64,000 nucleotides of DNA from Clonostachys chloroleuca. Lineage: Eukaryota; Ascomycota; Sordariomycetes; Hypocreales; Bionectriaceae. The stretch is taken from positions 15,252,001-15,316,000 of the forward strand of contig JBANAY010000003.1 in assembly GCA_037952775.1 (NCBI GenBank), written 5' to 3'. The notes under the pieces are model-generated. The model made no database searches and had not been told where the DNA came from. It saw nothing but the letters and a program-made list of their open reading frames with translations. Positions 1-11,096 of the stretch are shown piece by piece. A program made the translations under genes and the position numbers. Numbering within the stretch: the first letter of the stretch is position 1; each line of letters opens with the position of its first letter.

Positions 1-344
1 GAAGGGGCAGCTGGCTTGTTTCCCGCGATGACGGACCGATCTGAGGTGCTAAAATGACGCGAGATGGAGAAGTCAGCCTGCCGTTCAGCAACATCACTGT
101 ACCACTAACTTGGTCGACCTACCGTCTTGATCGATTGGAGGGTTGGGAAAGACCGGTTGCACTCTCGGCAGTAGTTGTGGAAGGATACTTCGTGGTCATG
201 GAGACCTTCGGCCGAAGGAAAGGTTCTTGCGCAGCGTCTGCAATCGCTGGGCCAGTGGTTGAATTTCTGGAGGTGACGCTGATGTTCCCTCCGACTTGGG
301 CAAATGGCACCGCACACTTGGCATTTGAAACCACGTTGACGCAT
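1..344 (-). CDS. C2H2 zinc-finger protein, 3' end cut by window edge
   Basis: Small multi-finger C2H2 protein read right to left. Exon 1 holds two fingers (CQVC...H...H and CRRC...H...H) and begins a third (CREC). An intron at about 122-49 has donor GTAGGT and acceptor TTTTAG; joining in frame supplies the two His of finger 3 (THLRSVRH) and then the first Cys of a fourth finger (SCPF) at the left edge, which strongly supports the model. The ATG at 344 is the simplest start. The frame stays open to 560 through a poly-Ser stretch encoded by a GA/CT microsatellite, so a longer start is possible. Related fungal proteins are small tandem-finger proteins of unknown target. Function beyond nucleic-acid binding cannot be inferred. 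Confidence 0.8.
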
Positions 345-404
345 GCTGCAGACGTCGGCAAGCAGGCAATCTTGCTTGAGGAGGGTGAAGTGGCAATTCT
401 GGAA

Positions 405-465
405 GTGAGAAGAGAGAGAGGAAGAGGAAGAGAAAGAGGAAGAGGAAGAGGAAGAGGAAGAGAGG
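405..465. repeat. GA-rich purine microsatellite
   Basis: A run of gaagag/gagaga units on the plus strand (pyrimidine tract on the minus strand) just upstream of the likely zinc-finger start. If the longer start at 560 is used it encodes poly-Ser; otherwise it is a CT-rich 5' leader tract, common before fungal start codons. Confidence 0.8.
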
Positions 466-670
466 TTTCTGCCTGAGGCAGTCCTGAGAAACAGGAGCAA
501 AGAGGGAAGGAAGGAACCACACACACCATTCCCCCACCATGATAAACAAGTACTACACAAATAACAATCACTTTAAGAAAAGAATAATTAAATCATGGTA
601 TGTAAGGTGTATTTCAATTCCCGTGCTGTTCTATCTCCTTTTGTAGGCTGCTAACAATTTAGATGGTTAT

Positions 671-1647
671 CTAAGCCTTGTTGGTGTTGATCCAGTTAAC
701 AAAGCTGCCAACCCAGGTGTATACACTAGCATAGCCCTTCCTAGCACATCTGTTACCCCAAGAGACAACGCCGAGAAGGATTCCAGAGGAGTTGACAATA
801 AGGCCACCGCTGTCGCCACTGCAGGCACCCTTACCGCTAGTAGTGACACCAGCGCACCATATGGCGTTAGAGATGGACGAGGTGCCATATTGGTAGCGGC
901 AGGTAGCGCGGGAGATGACGGAGACAGTGGCCGTTCGCAGGGCCGAGACGACACTGGTGCCGGTTTCGGTAGTAAGACCCTGTGTTCAGAGAAAATCATG
1001 AAGTATTAGCTTGTCGTGGACTTAATATGTACAAGTGTCCATCATGTACCGGCCAGCAACAGTGATAGAGGTGCTAGTAGAGGGGTCAGAACCCTGGACT
1101 GGAAGGGTCGCGTATTTGATGGTGGAGCTCTCAGAGATGCTGGATGATAGCTTCCAGATCGCAATGTCGTTGTAGGGGATATCATCCTTGACGGTGTAGC
1201 TAGAGTGGATCTTGATGGAGGAGACTCCGACCTGCTTACCACCGGAAGCCCGTGTCTGCGGAAAATGATGTAAGAAAGACTTCGAAGAAGTAGGACGCGA
1301 AAGGGGATTGAATTACAGCAGTTCCGACGCGGACCTTGACGGCAGAAGCGCGCACGCCCTCGGAGCAGTGTCCCGCAGTCAAAACAGTGTTGGCGTTCAA
1401 CAAGACACCACCGCAGAAGTGGGAGCCGCCGTCAGTCAGGCTGAAGGAAGAGAAATAAACTAAAGTTCAACCAGAGCCCGACAACTCAACCCAATGCAGT
1501 CAGACTGACAACGTAGGCGAATACGGAGATGGTGGCGGTTGTACCACCAGCAATATTGATGCTGATACCTCCATCTTCGGGAGGGAGAGTTGCTGCCATG
1601 GAGGCAACAAGCAGAATGGAGGCTGCGAGAGAGCGTACGGACACCAT
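671..1647 (-). pseudogene. Trypsin-like serine protease, frame-disrupted at two junctions
   Basis: Secreted chymotrypsin-fold (S1) protease of about 250 residues. The ATG at 1647 opens a signal peptide (MVSVRSLAASILLVA) and a mature start IAGG like the trypsin IVGG. The whole triad is readable: His in TAGHC, Asp in NDIAIWKL, Ser in GDSGG. Blocks: 1647-~1513, ~1440-1317, 1255-1050, 979-671. The 1317/1255 intron is canonical and in frame. The other two junctions each need one extra base: C at 1439-1440 (CC to CCC) and G at 978-980 (GGG to GGGG). With those, the protein is continuous. Either it is a recent pseudogene or the assembly has short homopolymers. The residue after the VAG motif is Arg where trypsins have Trp, and GDSGG is followed by Leu rather than Pro, both unusual. 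Confidence 0.75.
1446..1500 (+). repeat. Short dispersed repeat, copy 1 (internally deleted)
   Basis: Shares GAGAAA...AAAGTTCAACC and AGAGCCCGACAACTCAAC..CAATGC with copies near 1868, 8067 and 52533. It lacks about 13 bases between the two blocks. It coincides with the region between the first two trypsin blocks, so it acts as that gene's intron 1. Confidence 0.65.
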
Positions 1648-3615
1648 TGTTGCTAGCGGTGTTGGGTAATGTGGTCGAAAAGGCTGGTTGTTCCAGATAC
1701 ATCTTCGTGAGCTGTGAGGGCAACGTTTTTACATATAGCTTCTATGACAGGGGTCAAAGCATCTATGCGGGTCTTCATTATCGACTTCCATATTTCAACT
1801 GTTCTTGTATTCCGTGAGAATCGCTGCGCCATTTGCAACTTGCCACTCCTTTACTCCATCAGCCCACGTTGTCGGGCCCTGGCTGCTTTATTGTTGTTAA
1901 ACTCTATTCTCTTTCTCTTCCATCTGGACCTGAACATCATGTGTGGGTCTTGTAACCACAGGTGAAAGTAATATGAAGTACCTAAGTGTTAGAACTGGAA
2001 GCTGGGATTTCTGAGACTGCGACACTGCTTGGCTTGGCAAAGCCGGGACAGGCATTATCAATGCAAATCCGGCCAATGTCGAGATGTCCGAGTGCAACAT
2101 TGCCTCTGCGTCTAGTTGTCATTAGAGATAAAGTTAGACTTAAGTTGAAATCGGACATGGATCCTCTTAGGGTGCTGATCTTGTCTTGTCCACCGTCTAA
2201 GGCTCCAAGGGGCCAGCTTGTTCGGCGCCTGAGGGGCGTCGACAATGTAGACCCTTAAACGGTAGGGCTCAGATCTATGAGCAATGTGAAAGGTGATGCT
2301 GTATAGACTGAGAAAGGAAACGTCAAGCCGACTAATCCTGCTGCAAGTGATGCACCTAGATGGAAATCATTAGGGTCCTATTACGCATACGCCGCTCACG
2401 TACTGCCTCGCCGATGTTCAGATCCCATGATCATGGCCAACGGTGTTGGGATTCTCTGGAGGACTGTCAGTGGCATATGCTCTACTGAATTGGATGATTT
2501 CCTATTGTAGGCGGCGAGGGTGAAGGGAGCTCTCATCATTGCGAGATGTGAACCTGCGTTTGGCCTTTGAGACGTCAGGAGCTCACGAACGCTTGGCTCG
2601 TGCCCCGATCAGCAAGTAGTAGGGTCCAAGTCAAAAAGCACCATCCTGGTTTGAGGCTTGTGGAGAGGTTGATTGGCTGGTGAGTAAGATAACGACGGTT
2701 GAAATGGGGAGAAATGATATCTCTCCAAACAGGTTCATTAGTGAGCCTGCATGGAACCCTTGTGCGCTGGCCACCAGCGACGTGGGTGATTAGTCTCGAA
2801 AGATTTCAGGCCGCTGAGGCTTGTGAATGATGAAGGCCAGAGATCAGGCGTCATCTCGATGACATTCCTTCAGTTCCAAAGCGATCCGGAATGCCTGGAG
2901 GACGAACTGGTCGGTAGCGTACAAATGCCCACCTTTATAACATACAAAAAGCAGTTGCAGGGGCTTGGGTTCAACGCTGGTCTTCACTCCATAAGGAAAG
3001 ATAATGCTTACATGTCACTTGATTGAGCCAGAAAGATTTACCTCATACCATCAAGATTTACAAGCTCTGACTCTATGTAGAAACTCATACCTAAGGAGCT
3101 GTAGCCCCTGTATTATTACATGTGGCATTCTTTTTTCGCCAGATATTAACAACACCAGCCTATGATTTAACATCCCCCCTCAAAAGGGAAAAAAAAAAAG
3201 AAAATGAAATGACCTGAAAGCAATATTCACAGTTTTACTTGGGATACCAGAGACGACCCAAATCACGCCAGATGCCTCGCTGAAACCTTCTGAAGAGGGA
3301 GAGTGAGTCAATACATAAGGGAATATAACACTACATCGCCATCATTTACTCCAATTTGTTAATCTTTTCCCACACAAAGCTCTTCGTGATTTCAGACTTG
3401 ATCAACGCCAGGTGTCATAACCGGCTTTAGCCTTCGAAATACTTACCTAGGAGGACGGCTTCATCCCAAAAGAAGCACAGATGCCGGATGTTTAACGACA
3501 TTTATCTGCCTTACCCAAACTACTCAAAGACTCAAGACGAAATCGAGAATTATATCAAAAATATATCAAGGTGGAGTAATTCTATATAAAAGAACGACTC
3601 TTACATGCCATAGCT
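1648..3615. other. Intergenic, trypsin promoter and sedolisin 3' side
   Basis: Apart from repeat copy 2, no ORF with recognisable content is seen. It contains short A-rich tracts near 3190-3200. Confidence 0.6.
1868..1921 (-). repeat. Short dispersed repeat, copy 2 (inverted)
   Basis: The minus strand reads GGAAGAGAAAGAGAAT..GTTTAAC..CAGGGCCCGACAAC, matching the 52.5 kb copy over about 50 bases. It is inverted relative to copy 1, 370 bp away, with the trypsin first exon in between. Confidence 0.6.
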
Positions 3616-5668
3616 TCAAATCTCACACCCAGCCAGCTTGACAAGCTCGGGGAAGTTTGGTGTTCCCAGCCCTGTAACCGGATCCCAACCTTCAGTTGCA
3701 GAGAAGCCGTCAGTGCCGCATCCGTATGGAGTACCGATGGTAATATCGTTCAGCCCCTTGTAGCCCTTTGAATAGAGCCAAGGGTTGAGGAATCCCAAAA
3801 CGGGCTTTCCAGATGCGATGAGCGCGTCATTGACGAGAGAAATGATACCGGAGGTAAGAGGCGTGCTGGCGCTCGTGCCACTGATAACACCCTCCGTGCC
3901 ATTCCAGAAATAAGCGAAGTAGAATCCCTGGGCCGAGATATCCGGGTATCCTCTTCCTGCCTTGTTGTATAGTCCGTCGTACTTCCCCTTCAAGTTCTTG
4001 ATATAGGTTGTCACCTCCTTCTTCTGGTAGTCTGGGGCCGAAAAGTAGTTGCTGAATCCACTACCGGAAGACCAGTTACCATGGTGCACGCCGTTAGAGT
4101 CGGTGAATTCTGGACGCCAGGCTACAACTTCTGGAGAGAACTCCTTTGTGGCGCCTACCGTGGTGACCCAGGGACACTACTTGATATTAGCTTTTGTGGA
4201 CGTTCGGGTTTCAGGCAAGCTATGAGAAGCTTGATGCCAACTTACCGAGGCTGGGAATGACGGCAGAAACTTGGTCGTATTCTTGCCATCATTGCTAATG
4301 CATTCCTCCGGCGCGAATGACCCAACACCGTTGTCGCCGCTAGAGAAAAGCAGGGAAGTGCCTCGAGCGCCCACGGCAGCAAACTGCTTGCACACACGTT
4401 CTGCGTATGAGCGGGGAACACTCTGTTCATCATCTCCGTACGAGGTCGAAATGACGTTAGGGATCGACCTCTGGTCGAGGAGCCAGTTTACCCAAGCCAG
4501 GTATGGCTCATTTGTGTTGTCTGGAGTAGAGGCGCTGGGATTGAAAGGAGGGCTGTATGTGCATCAGAATTAGCAATGACCGCAGACAAAGAAGGAGACG
4601 GAAATTGTTACCTCCCCCCGTAGAGTAGCTAATGATTGGGGTATCCCAATTAATCCCGGCAATAGCTTGCACATCTAAGTTCGCCTCTTTGCAACGGGCT
4701 TCCTCGAGATCTTTAGGTGTAAGAGGGCCATCACCTGGACCGTCGGCGATAACGAACTGCTTGAAAGTCTTGGCGACGGCTGTAGCAAAGGGACGGAACT
4801 TAGACAAGAACAATCCTAGATCAGAACGGATAGGATGCTCCTTCAGGTAGTTGGCAAAGCCGACAGAATTCTTCGCAGTTGACTTTGCCTTGTAGCCTTT
4901 CGTCTTGTACAGGACCTCAAAGCATTGTGGGGTCACAGAGCTGATGTTGCAGAGCTTGCTGATCTCATCTCCCCCGTTAAGGCTGTATGTTGATGTGAGC
5001 GAATCAATTGCCTCGGAACTTTCGACAATGTGGTCGAAACTCTGAGCGTGAGCGCGGAAGAAAGAAGTTGTAGGCTGGATAGTCTCAATATGCTCATGTA
5101 GATGAATGGGGAGAGACCATTGGGATGTTCGGTAGACGCGGTTACCATTGTCATGCTCGAATGTGTGGTACTCCGTATCGAGTAGCTTCTCAGCAGAACT
5201 GACTGGGATAGATACCGTTATCCAATCTTTAGCAGCGCTATAGCGTGAGGGAGTAACGTTGTTCTCTTTAAGCCAGTCTAGAACAAGCTTGAGAGAATCC
5301 TCAGTAGGCTTGATAAGCTCGTTCACATCCTCTTGGGTGAGATGCTTGCCGTAGTTGTCATGGTCCGGGTGGGAGACTATAAGATATTAATTACACCATC
5401 ACTGAAAATTGGTTGCGATGAAAGCCATGGGATTCTCACCTTCGTTAAGACGCTTCTCTAGCTCTTCAAAGTTACCCTGTCTCACTCCAATCTGAAGGTC
5501 AATGATATGGCTCGAGGGGGCGCGCTCAATCTTCTGCCACTTCCTTGGGACGATATGTGTTTCCTTTATTTGGTACGAGCGTTGGCCATTTGTAGGTACC
5601 GCATTGGCAGCATGTGCTGCGAGAATAGAAATGAGGTAAATCAATCGGACCATGCTGCCAAATTTCAT
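3616..5668 (-). CDS. Sedolisin-type tripeptidyl peptidase (S53), one frame break
   Basis: Secreted acid protease that removes tripeptides from protein N-termini. Signal peptide at the start ([21 protein letters not shown] 5668 or 5653), then an activation prosegment and catalytic domain. S53 residues visible: Glu and Asp in [11 protein letters not shown], Asp in FSSGDNGVG, Ser in SGTSASTP. Exons: 5668-5440, 5376-4612, 4552-4246, 4176-3616. Introns 1 and 3 join in frame. Intron 2 (donor GGTAAC, acceptor CATACAG) is one base short; one more G in the six-G run at 4614-4619 would give the family motif STGGSPPF. About 620 residues once joined, the usual size. The rest is undamaged, so an assembly homopolymer error is more likely than a pseudogene. 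Confidence 0.9.
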
Positions 5669-8526
5669 ACGCACACACATACGTAAGGAGAAGCGAAGAA
5701 TCTTGACCTACAAGAACTACCATCATTCTGATATAAATAACGAGAACTTGGGAAATTATCAGGCACAGGTTCCAACAATCTCCAAAAGTTCTACGGGTTT
5801 GGACGTAATGGTCGATGATCGCTGCAGCCTGGAAGTTGGGCGATTGCGAGAGCCTTTTTTGGAAGGTGACATGTGCGATTAATTCATGTAGATTGCTGAT
5901 GGCATTAGGCTAGAGCTCTATACGGTTTGTTTCGAGTGCTTTTGGAGGACCTTATGGTGGGAGTTGCCGACATATCCGACAAGCCTCCCGCCAGACAGGT
6001 CCAGGACCCCAACCCTCTTCGGATCAATGTGCCGGTGATGCAATTCTCACCCTGGAAATTGGGTGATTCTCCGGGCTTTTTGTGTCCAGAAGCAAGAATC
6101 TGAGGCATTTAGGAGTGGTAATCGATGACAATTGATGATAAGTATGATCGATCAGTTCCCCAGAATACACAATGCCTTCCAAAGAGCTCTGTAGAGCATT
6201 CAGGCCAGAGATACCCGTGACGCATCCCGGCGGCTTATCTAATTGGCCAACCGTAGCCCTTGTTGCAGCTTTGGCATGGATCGCTCAGGTTGCTTCAATC
6301 TTCATATCTTCCCCCACCCTTAGCCGCTTGATGTGCACCTTTCATTTTGACCATTTACGGCTGACGAACGAATTAAATATTCCAACCATGAATGTATTAA
6401 TTCCCCTCTAGACAGTTCACAGACTATCAAAATGTTACTTGTGAAGTTGGAAAAGAGGGTAGAGATGGTCTCTTGTCGAGAATCAGAATTATCTTGTGCG
6501 ATCCACTCTGAGATCAAGCGTAGTTGTGCTGGATTACACTGCCGGGAGATGAACAAAAAGGAGGGAGAAGCCAATTTGTCATTGGATGAAAATGAACCTT
6601 ACTATACCTCAAACAACTGGACTTGCGATTGTTGGTAGAGGCGGGGATGCTGTAGAAATATGTGTTGAGGGACGCAGCTATTGATAGACCACTAGATGAT
6701 CCCGTTTATATTTCGAGCCAGTGCTTGGGGTACTACCGGAAGTTATTATGGGTGCGCAGCATGTAAATATATATTTTATAAAAAACGGGGTACAAGTTTG
6801 ATGGTTATTCGTTGTCCTATAAATACTGCGAATCTCGTTGAGTGATCTCGCACCAACCTTCACAGCCCTTGGACTTGTTATTTATACTCAGAATGATCTA
6901 GATACCTAATTGATCTGCCTCTGCGGACCAATTATCTCAACGCTATGAAGGATGCTTTCACTCTCTTGTTAATGGCGCTACGGGGAAAGACTGAAATGCA
7001 GTAATTGAGAGCTAGACGAGAGCCGTGATATCATGTTTAGTTGTCGTCTAACCTCGAAATCTTAACGCCTTCATTCTAAAGTAAAATACATAACCTTTCC
7101 GGCCCTAGCCGGTTTTTATTGAGGCTAAGCTATCGATGTCTTCGCTGCCTAGCTTTGGATTGAAATCTGCGATTTGTAAAATTAGCTGTGCATTAGAGAG
7201 ATAGAGCCTGAAGATTGCCTACCGTTGCCATGATTCTTATCTGTTAGTTACATTTCACCGGGAACAAGAAGCTACAAAGGCTCTGTTTATTTGAGCATGT
7301 TCCGCAACTTACACCCTCCTAAATTGGGTATACATATGAGAATGAGGGTCGAAAGTAAGCTGATCGTGCCCTCAGGCGTCCTAATAGACTGGATTTTAAA
7401 GTTCAGTGTACAAATACATTTTCTCGGCTAGGCGTTGTTGCGCAAATGGCAGTATGAAGCAAGACACAAAAGACACTGCATCATGGACCCGACAACACTT
7501 CGAAGCGCAAAAAATCGGACGTTTCAGGCTTGGCCCTTGGTTCGATTCCGAAGACTCAGATGACGATAAAAATCAGAGTTTAGACGACCATGACAAGTTG
7601 GCCCGAGATGCTTGCATGTGGTGGGCGGCAATAGCAGCTTGTGTTCGGATTCGGTCGATTTCCCTAGCATGCTGGTATGAAGGTCGGGAATGAATGAAAC
7701 GATGATCGATTAAAATCCCACATGAGCCACAACAGGATAGTAATGAGCCATAGTCAGTTGCAGCTTGATGAAAGACGAATGTTGCCGTGACCCAGGCTTG
7801 TTAATCACTTACTACTATCACATTTTCACTGGAATAGTTCCGCGTGACGTTCAAATACCTACACTCCCGACCAAACGCGCTGCTAAGGGAAATCTAATGC
7901 GGTTACGCATTAATCTTGCTCCGGATAGACTTGCATTGCTTCTGTGGCGGATGTTTTGAGGACATCAAGGTGATGCGACGTGATGGAGTTAACGGACTCT
8001 TCGGCTTCCCGATTCTTTCGTGATGCGAGATGAGCACTACGTCAGTTGGAAGCCTCTGGTATATGTAAGATAGATGGAGTATAAAATTTGTAAACAGCAA
8101 TGGAAAATGCCAGAGCCCGACATCTCAATACAATCAATAAGCTCCGGTATAAAATCCGAACTTCAGGGGCTGTCTGCATCTTCAGAAAGTTCGGATATTT
8201 TGCAAGTATTTCCCCAATTCGGATTACAGCCAACGGTACCACGCTATATTTATGATCCGAAGTGCGATGCCAAGACGAAAGATGTTTCCTATTTGGTGCA
8301 GACCTTTATAACCAGCTCCTCATTATCAGCCGATATCCCCGATCAATATTAGAACCAACAGCGCTACGCGATCTAGTAAGATAGTGCGAATAAAAATCGT
8401 TTATAAAGGCTAACGAAGTTTGTGCCGTAATTGAGATTTCGAACAAAGGAACATCATCATTCTTCTCTTCGCTGGTGTGTACCGACCTCTAAGACGAATT
8501 GCACTCGATCCACGCCTACCACCAGC
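5669..8526. other. Long intergenic region
   Basis: No protein family recognised. One ORF on the plus strand (7406-7693) encodes an acidic, non-repetitive 95-residue peptide with no recognisable domain and is not supported as a gene. Repeat copy 3 lies at 8067-8135. Confidence 0.6.
8067..8135 (+). repeat. Short dispersed repeat, copy 3
   Basis: Reads GCAATGgaaaaTGCCAG then AGCCCGACATCTCAA, against GCAATGataacTGTCAG then GGCCCGACAACTCAA at 52.55 kb. Same orientation as copies 1 and 4. It lies in the upstream region of the SDR at 8527. Confidence 0.6.
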
Positions 8527-9653
8527 ATGCCTGCTACTCAGTTCGACATTACGCCAGAGGAAAGAGCTTCGCCTTCTGCTTTTATCAAACGACAGCTGTT
8601 TGGTGGAGCTCCAGTTACTCTTAGAGCGAACGTGAATCTCCAAGGGCAAACCGCCGTCGTCACAGGCTCAAATACCGGCATCGGCCTGGAGTGCGCCCGT
8701 CAGTTTCTTGATCTTGGGTTATCGAGGCTTGTCATTGCGGTGCGAAATGTTCCGAGTGGGGAGACAGCTCGGAAGCTCCTTCTCGAGGGAAGATCTCCCA
8801 GCGAGCATCAAATCGATGTGTGGAAACTAGATCTTTCTCACTATGATTCAATTCAGTCTTTTGTCAAACAGTGCGAAACTCTAGACCGCCTGGATATTTT
8901 TGTTCACAATGCCGGCGTTTCCAAGGGGAAGTTTGAACTGAACCCCGTCACAGGCTACGAGGAATCAGTGCAGACTAATCATTTGTCTTCCGCCCTCCTC
9001 TCCATACTCGTGCTCCCTGTCATCAAAGAGCGCAATCCGTCAGATCGGCCAGGGAAATTGGTCATCGTTAGCTCCGAAACAGCTTCCTGGTCTAAATTCA
9101 AAGAAAGAGAGATGACGCCGTTGTTGCCCACATTTGATAAGCCGGAGACGTTTAACCAGGGCGAATATGGAACCCGCTACTGGACCTCCAAGCTACTGGG
9201 GCAGTTCTTCGTCACGGAGCTGGTTAAACACGTTCCTCCATCTACAGTCGTTATCAACATGTGCAACCCGGGCATGTGTTACGGATCATCTCTCATGCGG
9301 GACTTTGCGGGCACGTTCTCTGGCGTTATGATCGGTATCTTCTTTCGTGTGTTTGGCTATTCCCCTAGCAAGGGGGCACGCTCCCTTACAGACGCAGCTT
9401 GTAATCACGGGCCAGAGTCACATGGAATTTATATCGAAGGTGGAAAGTTACAGCCGTAAGTGTTATATCTCAAAGGACGGTCAGAGGGCACGAGCGCTAA
9501 CATTGCATGCGATGTATTAGGATGGCGCCATTTATCTACTCATCTCAGGAGACTCAAACTATGGAGAAGGTTTGGACAGAGACATTAGAGGAACTCAAGT
9601 TTGCTGGAGTTCACGATATCATCAAAAGACTAGGCAACACCCAGGGTGGATAG
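8527..9653 (+). CDS. Short-chain dehydrogenase/reductase (retinol-dehydrogenase-like)
   Basis: NAD(P)-dependent oxidoreductase, 353 residues, two exons (8527-9455, 9521-9653; GTAAGT donor, TTAG acceptor, total divisible by three). Cofactor motif TGSNTGIG near residue 47, HNAG block, catalytic Ser in VSSETAS and YWTSK (Y-x3-K). The tail encoded by exon 2 is MAPFIYSSQETQT and so on. The ATG at 8527 fits the family start; an upstream in-frame ATG at 8431 would add 32 unlikely residues. Substrate unknown. The family in fungi often tailors secondary metabolites, but no biosynthetic core enzyme is near. Confidence 0.93.
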
Positions 9654-11096
9654 CACGTTTGTGCCCAAAGTCGTGACCCTGCCATCTCCTGGTTGAATTT
9701 CCAAGGCTAGCAATTGTACAAGCTTGTTTCGGCGGGCGTGCCCAGCAGCTCGAAAGAAGAAAGAAATTAGTCGAGGGAAATTCCATCAAGAGTAAGATAT
9801 GGGGGGACACGGTCCTCCCAAACTTATACACCTGCCAAAAAGCATTTAATCAAACTTGTCATAGATTAGTTTTGGTGAACAGCGACGAAGGAAGAAGCAT
9901 AGCTTGAACAAACAGAAGCAATCTGCTGGTCAATTTTGTTGATGGCGGCTAGATATCATCAGGATTCCTTAGATGAGGTAGGAAATGGTCGGTCCCAAGG
10001 TTTAGATTATTGAATCAGATCTATGATAGGGGAGTGGGCTTAGATTGCCTAGAAGATTGACTCCCAAGGAGCTTGTTGAAAACCATATCCGGATGCAAAG
10101 AATGATTTCATTGGGTTGGAGATGTCAAGTCGCAAGGGAAAGGCGTGGAAGCATCTTGTCCGAGGCATCTAATGCGAGAGATTCCTCTAGGACGAGGTTT
10201 TAGTGATCCATTTCAGTACAATTTATTTATGTCGCGCCGGTAGACTTGCGTCGGGTTGGATCACGATGAAATAAAATCAACAGCATAGCACTAAACTCGT
10301 GAGAAAGTATGGTTGCAATTGTGATGGTAAAACGTCTCCCGTTTTTCTTCAAACGTCACATGGTCTGAGAGCTTATAAGGGCCAGCAAAGCCTGCTTCGA
10401 AAACACCGTTGTGATTGATCTAAGCGTCAGATCCGACGGCAGACACATTGCCCAAAAAACAGCACTGTTCTTACACGACCTCGACACATCCGCCATGCGC
10501 AAGAACTAATTCGCTCCAATGACGGTGGTGATGATATACGTGTTGTTCTCAAGCATAGCTTGGTCTTACCACTAGATGAATATGCATAAATCATAGCCAC
10601 TGCGGCTTTCTGATACAAAATATAAGCTAAAAACTGCAACCGTGTTACATACCCTCTCCCATCCTTTCTATTTCTGTCTTTGTCCTTTATATCTCAGCTT
10701 CAGGCACGCCACTTTTCACTCCAACTTAGATCTGACTTACGAGCAGTCACACCTCTTTGCTACACAGCCACGTCACCCATCCATCGCAGCTATCAGTTAC
10801 ACACCTACACTCCTGAGTGGTCACTTTCGCGTTGTCATTAGGTAAATGCTATTCATAGGCCATATTAGCTGACAAAGGTTCTAAGAAAGCGCTAATCGTA
10901 GGTTCCGTCTTGGGCTAGATGATCATTGCCATTGTTAAATCTAGAGTCTTTCCACCTAACTCTGCCATTTTCCACCCTCTACAATGAAAGGACACATCAA
11001 TTTCTACATCAGTTTCACTCTCATTCTGAACAAAGATTTCTGTTATTGGTTTCTACATCGTTTCTACCTTGCTTCTACATGAACGGCTTTGTTACC
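9654..11096. other. Intergenic region
   Basis: No convincing coding signal. The last 450 bases are pyrimidine-rich (CT-rich leader type) leading to the PNP-domain gene. Confidence 0.6.

Noticed and set aside
54..476. Plus-strand ORF with Arg/Gly repeats
   Set aside because: Antisense of the zinc-finger gene; the Arg-Gly tail is the GA microsatellite.
671..1647. Trypsin introns as unusual GT-CA introns
   Set aside because: Two junctions would fit if introns ended in CA, but one base added to a run explains both with ordinary AG ends, and intron 2 of the same gene is canonical.
1446..1921. A single 475-bp transposon bounded by inverted copies 1 and 2
   Set aside because: The interval contains the trypsin first exon with signal peptide, so the two copies are more likely independent insertions.
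7530..7560. T-arm-like TTCGATTCC motif
   Set aside because: No acceptor, D or anticodon stems around it.
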